NCBI GenBank assembly: GCA_027604005.1
Contig: JADGJT010000003.1
Location: 74,836 to 138,835, forward strand
Length of the DNA stretch: 64,000 nt
From: Dinochytrium kinnereticum
Lineage: Eukaryota > Chytridiomycota > Chytridiomycetes > Chytridiales > Chytridiaceae
Direction: 5' to 3'
In this document: positions 58,940 to 64,000 of the stretch, in pieces
How the letters are laid out: each line of letters begins with the position of its first letter
Numbering within the stretch: the stretch's first letter is position 1
Notes under the pieces: generated by a model
What the model was told of the DNA's origin: nothing
The model's database searches: none
What the model saw: only the letters and a program-made list of their open reading frames with translations
Position numbers and translations under genes: made by a program

Positions 58940-61025
58940 ATGGGTGGGAAGGAGCTCGACTCTATGAAGGCGTCACTGCTGAGAGGAGACGAAGAGAGCA
59001 ACACAATATCCATCGAAGACGAAAACGAAAACGCCGACGAACCAATATCAACCTCCAAATCAACCAAAATACTCCTTAATTCTTATCCGCCGTCAAAGCC
59101 AGATTCCGCAGACCTATTATTATCAGGCGAAGAAGACTCTCTTGACACAGTCCTCGTCCCTCTGCCACCTCTCCGTTTCTACCTGGTCTTCACATCCATT
59201 CTTCTAATTCTATTTCTCTCTCAACTCGACACATCAATCGTCTCTACCGCCTTGAAGGCTATTGTCACAGACCTGGGGGAGGCACCCATGATTCCGTGGA
59301 TTGGGTCATCGTACCTTCTGACATGTACAGCATCCGCGGTGCTCTATGGAAGGCTGTCGGATGTGGTCGGGAGAAAGCAGGTGATTTTGTTTGCGATTGG
59401 AATCTTTGCAGCTGGAAGCGTTGTTTGCAGTTACTGCAAGACAATGGAGATGTTGATTGCAGGGAGAGCGATTTCAGGAATTGGGGGTGGTGGGATAGCT
59501 ACTATGATGTTTATCGTTATTTCGGACATTGTGAGCCTTCGTTATCGATGTAAGTGTTCTCATCCATCATCTTGTTCTCCTCGCAATCCCTAACCCTTTA
59601 AAAAAAAAAAAAAAAACTACTCCTAGCCTGGTACCAAGGTCTAGCAAACACAACTTCTGGAGTTGCCGCAATGGTCGGACCCGTCATCGGCGGCGTCCTC
59701 TCCGACAAAGTCTCTTGGCGCTGGTGCTTTCTCGTCAATATCCCTATCGGGCTCACTGCCTTCATTATCCTAACCTTTTGCGTCCGATTTCCTTCACCCA
59801 CTGGCAGTGGCTGGGAAAAGATTCGCAAACTAGACTGGCTCGGCATGTTTCTTCTCACTGCCTCTGTGACGTGTTTTGTCACGCCACTGCAGCTTGGAGG
59901 CACGTTTTGGGAATGGGACGAGCCGCAGTGCATTAGTATAATGGTGGCGTCAGTTATACTGCTAGTAGCCTTTGTGGTTGTCGAGGTGAGGTTTGCGAAG
60001 GAACCGTTTATTCCTCGTAGCTTGTTTGGAAATTCGGGGGTGGCTGCTATGTTTGGAGTGGCTGGATTTCTAGGGTACACTTTTTTCGCAGTGCCTTATT
60101 ACATATCGTGAGTTTACTTTTGGTCTTTACAAGGTGCATTGTTGACAAAACTATCTTCTTTGGTTTGTTTCAGCTTGTTTTTCCAAATGTGCTATGGGGC
60201 GACGGCTATCGATGCGGGCGTTCATACCATCCCTTTAAGTAAGCGAACTACTTGTTTGCAAGTCGGAGTCTAACGGCCCTCAACAGTAATAGGAAGCACA
60301 CTGGCATCCCTATTCGGGGGAATGTATATTTCATATACAGGTGATATGAGATGATTTAGTCCTATCCTCAATCTTATCTTTCTAATTCTCCTTTATAATA
60401 CCAGGTCGGCATGTTCTCCTAATGTACATTGGTTCAATAGCCCAGCTAGTCGGTATCATATTGATCACAATCTTGACGGCGGACTCGTCACTTTATGAGC
60501 AGGTTGCATATTTGTTTATCGCGGGAGTTGGTCTTGGGTTCATTGTCTGTGCAAGGCTCATCGGGGTGCAGGTAATCGTAGATAAGGCGCACGTTGCGGC
60601 TGTGACAGGACTTTCTCAGTTCTTTCGGTTACTCGGCGGGTAAGCCTCACTATCCTCTGCGAAGGCATCACTCCCCCCAGTCTGAAGCCTCTTTTTGTAG
60701 AACTCTTGGTATAGCCGTAACAGGCACTATATTCAACAACGCCCTAGAGAATGCCATTTCCGCTCGCCCAGACTTGGACCGGAAAGTGTGGGACATGATC
60801 AGCGAATCAATAGATCCTGGAGAGTCTCGACGAACCTTGAACTTTGTATCGCTTCGACAGAGCCTTCCAACTGAGAAGCTGATTGATTCTTTTGTTGCGG
60901 CGTTTTTAGAAGCGTTTCGGTTGGCTTACGGGAGCATGCTACCTTATCCGTTTCTGACATTTGTGGTGGTGGTGATTTTCGTGAGGAGGCAAAGGGCTAG
61001 GGGGTTTGAGAAGCTGGCTAGGTGA
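58940..61025 (+). CDS. MFS exporter of the 14-TM drug:H+ antiporter family (DHA2-like), copy 2
   Basis: Tandem paralogue of the 55770-57922 gene with the same intron positions. The N-terminus is acidic (MGGKELDSMKASLLRGDEE). Motifs: FLSQLDTSIVSTALKA, WIGSSYLLTCTASAVLYGRL, SDVVGRKQVILFAI, GRAISGIGGGGIATM, SWYQGLANTTSGVAAMVGP, QMCYGATAIDAGVHTIPL, YEQVAYLFIAGVGLGF, LSQFFRLLGG and a final RARGFEKLAR. Same family and likely role as copy 1; substrate unknown. The first intron of this gene contains a 15-nt A run near 59603. Confidence 0.93.
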
Positions 61026-61431
61026 GGTTGTGTTGTATTATGTTGTATGGCCTTTTTTTTGCTTTTATTCGGACGGCCATCTGCCAGCATCTCTGTACCA
61101 TTAGGATTAATTGATGTACTTGCCCATTACGGCACTTTGGAGAATGCTGTGCGTTATCTTTTTTTCTCTCACCCGATTTATTTTTCTGCTCGTCATGCTG
61201 TGCCCCCACACCTTGACTCAGAAAAAAAACCACGGCCAACACCTCAACTCCATGTGGAAGTCAGCAGGGATTCCTGCAGCTTAAAGAGATCTCAAAACAT
61301 TGACGCGAGCGCGCAGATTGCGCGTTCATCTCTGGTTCTGCGTCTGCAACTGCCGCACAAATTGCGTGATGCTTCGTGAGGAGATCAAGTAAAAAAAAAG
61401 ATTCAAACCAACTCGACTTGTCACCATTATC
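61026..61431. other. Intergenic region
   Basis: 406 bp between the second MFS gene and the first CHR gene. No gene or repeat recognised. Confidence 0.55.
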
Positions 61432-63309
61432 ATGAATAACAGCAGCAGCCCAGAGGCTGACCGCATCCAGGTGAACGTTGACGTTGACGTTGAGGGCTCG
61501 GAGACCGAGGTGCATGAGGCCGACCTCTCCGATCGTCCGCTGTCTGAGCGCCTGAAGGAGGTGGTAATCAATTACCTTCCGCTGTCATGGGTCACCTTTG
61601 GAGGACCACAGGTGAGATCTTTGACCACTGCATGCGTCCATTCTGACCCTGATCAATTTCAGGCGCACATTGCTCTTCTGTTTGATCTCTTTGTGTCGAG
61701 GAGGAAATGGCTATCCGAGAAGACGTTTGCAGATATCTTTGCCATATCCAACGCCATCCCTGGTCCAGCGGGGACAAAATTGGCATTCACTCTAGCTCTC
61801 GTAAGGGGAGGTTTATTCTGCGGAATTGCAGCATTCTTGATGTGGAGGTATATGGAAGAAAAATATTCCCGGTCTTGATATCTCTCCCTGTCTTTTCCTA
61901 ACTATCCCGTACTCCTCCCTCCTTCCAAAAACCATAAAAGCATGCCAGGTGGAATCCTCATGTTTTTCTTTGGATTCGGCGTTAGCCGATTGGGTGAAGC
62001 AGGAATCCCAATGTGGTTAAAGTACGTTCAGAACGGTTTGTCGTCAGTGGCTGTGGCTCTGGTGGCTCTTGCCGCTTACAAGATGGGATGTAAAATCCTT
62101 GTTGACAACACGGATCGCGCGCTGGCCATCATCACGGCGGCCATTGTAATCAACTTCACGAGTGTCGTGTGGGTGATTCCGACGGCGATGGTTGTCGGTG
62201 GTGCTATCACCACATTGGAGGATAGGCTTTTGTGCCTTAGAGAGTGGTGGGCGTCAAGGAGAACTGGAGGGCTTGACGAGGCGAGCGCTTTATCGCATGC
62301 AGCTAGTTCAACCAACTCTTTGCCAGAGGAAACAGCGGTGTCGACTTACAGAACGTTTACATCCAACTCATCCACTGCTGAGCCTACAAGCACATTGCGA
62401 CAGCGCCGGCCTCATCTCGAACCTTCAGAAGACGCAGATCCGGCAGAGGTGACTCAAAACTCACCACCAGTCAAACCTTATTCCACTTCTAAAGCGCCAG
62501 AATTTGGTGAATTAAACATCACCTATTCGCTTCAGTCTGGTCTTATTATGGTTGGTATCGCGTTCTTCCTGCTTATCCTGTCAGTCATCATGAAGTCCTA
62601 CAACAATGTTCCAAGACCGATATCCATCCTCGGCACGTTTTACTTTGTTGGAATGATCATATTTGGAGGTGGGACCGTTGTAGTTCCTTTGCTCTACTCT
62701 TATGTGGTAGCGAATGGCTGGTTATCTGATTCCGAGTTCTTGATCGGTTTGGCGATTATCAACACCATGCCAGGTTTGCGTTTTGTGTCAGGATTTGCAT
62801 GCTCATGTATCTAGGCCCGAACTTTAACTTCGCCGCTTACTGTGGTGCCCTCGCATTGAGGGGAAGCTTTGGCACGTCGTTGGTGGGTGGCATTCTTGCT
62901 TGGATCGGAATCTATGCCTCTGGTATTCTGCTGATAGCCGGAATTCTTCCAATATGGACGCGGTTTCGACAAGTGTCCAACGTGAAGGTGGCCTTCAAGG
63001 TATCTGAACTTAAACTTACCTTTCCTCCACTACTGGATAAATTTCCAAGGTAACTTAAATTACCATGAATAGGGTTTTAGCAGCGTCGCCGTTGGCCTTG
63101 TCTTTGCCGCAACTTACATTCTCATCGAGAAGGCCATTTCAGAGGGCCCCAAGGGCTCCTCTTTGACGGCCTACCCCTTCTACGTTGCGGTGACAGGAAT
63201 ATCATTCGTTGTTGTTGATTTTATGAGGGTACCCGCCCCCCTTGTTGTGATCTTGGGTGGGGTTGTTGGGTTCAGCGAGTGGTGGATCGCGGTCAGGTCG
63301 CGAGGGTGA
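61432..63309 (+). CDS. Chromate-type ion transporter (CHR family), copy 1
   Basis: Five exons (61432-61611, 61663-61847, 61941-62773, 62815-62999, 63073-63309; 1620 nt) give 539 residues. Both homologous halves of a long CHR protein are present. First half: LPLSWVTFGGPQ-AHIALLFDLF, WLSEKTFADIFAISNAIPGPAG, MPGGILMFFFGFG. Second half: FGGGTVVVPLLYSYVV, WLSDSEFLIGLAIINTMPGP, NFNFAAYCGALALRG. The two FGGx and PGP motifs are the family signature. Fungal CHR proteins move chromate or sulfate; direction and natural substrate cannot be read. A ~100-residue Ser/Pro-rich loop joins the halves. The first intron is 51 nt and has no stop in frame, so it can be mistaken for coding sequence. Confidence 0.92.
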
Positions 63310-63522
63310 GCGCATGCAGCCAAGGCGTGACTGCCTGACGCGTGTCGCGGGTGTTGAATGTCATGCGCAAGTTGCCTGTTGAGACGTTCACAGGTGTTGC
63401 AGGTCCGCGTGTTGGGTGACAATCGAATTGCTGAATTGTCAGTCTCCAAAAATAAAGGTTTCGCCGATTTCACCATCCGTTCCTTTGGATTCCTCATCAA
63501 TCAACTCAACGAACTGCCGGCC

Positions 63523-64000
63523 ATGTCGGACGCTCCTGTTGCTCAACCACCGCCGCAAGACGCCATCATGGCCGTCGAGGAGGGCCTTTCCAATACCGCT
63601 GCATCGGATGAGGCGCACCTTCTTCACCGCCCGCTGTCCGAGCGGCTGAAAGAGGTTGTCATCAACTACCTTCCACTGTCATGGATCACATTTGGTGGAC
63701 CTCAGGTCATTGCCTTTCTCCGTCATCATTTCGTCCCTCGTCTCTTCCGAAAGACACCACGTTACTGACATGCATTCAAGTAGGCCCACATTGCCCTGCT
63801 GTTTGATCTATTTGTGACGAGGAAGCGCTGGCTGTCAGAGAAGATGTTTGCTGAAATATTTGCCATCTCAAACGCCATGCCGGGACCGGCCAGCACTCAA
63901 CTTGCATTCACTTTGGCATTGGTTAGAGGAGGCGTGTTTTGTGGGATTCTCGCTTTTCTCATATGGAGGTTTGTGATGGCCGATTGCCTTGTCTTCGTCA
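63523..64000 (+). CDS. Chromate-type ion transporter (CHR family), copy 2 (3' truncated by window)
   Basis: Starts MSDAPVAQPPPQD, then PLSERLKEVVINYLPLSWIT and FGGPQ, then (after an intron ending at 63782) AHIALLFDLFVTRKRWL, EIFAISNAMPGPAS and TLALVRGGVFCGILAFLIW. Nearly identical in these motifs to the gene at 61432 and in the same orientation, so the pair is a tandem duplication. The remainder lies outside the window. Confidence 0.9.

Noticed and set aside
61612..61662. In-frame, stop-free 51-nt stretch that would extend the first CHR exon
   Set aside because: It has GT-AG ends and interrupts the conserved GGPQ-AHIALLF motif; the paralogue at 63523 has an intron at the same place that contains stops.
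1..64000. CRISPR arrays, rRNA or tRNA genes
   Set aside because: No regularly spaced repeats, no rRNA-like conserved blocks and no convincing tRNA cloverleaf were found by eye. A tRNAscan run would be needed to exclude tRNAs fully.

Overview
The window is nuclear DNA from a fungus with a flagellated stage, most likely a chytrid (Chytridiomycota). Genes are split by short GT-AG introns, mostly 41-100 bp. Fungal housekeeping genes (an Skt5-like chitin synthase activator, a Glo3 ArfGAP, an endopolyphosphatase, fungal-type dCMP deaminase) sit beside a complete gene for CFAP57, a WD-repeat protein of the motile axoneme, and beside a soluble (ADCY10-type) adenylyl cyclase. Higher fungi lack both of these. 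The phylum is inferred; no marker gene fixes genus or species.

Layout. 0-4.2 kb: 3' part of an Skt5-like Sel1-repeat protein with a farnesylation motif, then an unrecognised single-pass coiled-coil membrane protein. 4.4-11.4 kb: two PAQR (adiponectin receptor-like) paralogues flank a secreted lipocalin and a LigB-type extradiol dioxygenase. The second PAQR gene carries two tandem copies of its last exon next to an assembly gap. 12-14.4 kb: ArfGAP Glo3. 15.4-17.8 kb: unknown tail-anchored protein with paired cysteines. 18.2-21.1 kb: a protein with an MLKL/HeLo-like helical N-terminus and a CHORD-like zinc module. 21.1-24.4 kb: GC-rich remains of a tyrosine-recombinase retrotransposon and one copy of a dispersed ~480-bp repeat. 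24.5-28.6 kb: dCMP deaminase, EB1 and an intronless bacterial-type CobU. 29.4-34 kb: CFAP57. 34.3-37.2 kb: an arrestin / coiled-coil / DM9 fusion. 37.8-39.8 kb: Ppn1. 40-48.1 kb: the soluble adenylyl cyclase and a seven-TM RGS receptor, both on the minus strand. 48.7-64 kb: a transporter island of three paralogue pairs (two ABCG half-transporters, two 14-TM MFS exporters, two CHR chromate-type transporters), with a second copy of the dispersed repeat.

How the genes fit together: several products act in signalling (PAQR pair, 7TM-RGS, arrestin fusion, bicarbonate-type cyclase), which suits a zoospore that senses its environment. The last 15 kb looks like a xenobiotic/anion efflux block built by local duplication. 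The least described items are the MLKL-like/CHORD-like protein, the arrestin-DM9 fusion, the duplicated last exon of the second PAQR gene, and a 7-nt microexon inside the cyclase metal-binding motif. All gene models were built by hand from reading frame, splice sites and, where stated, agreement of exon lengths with the frame. No search or alignment program was run.
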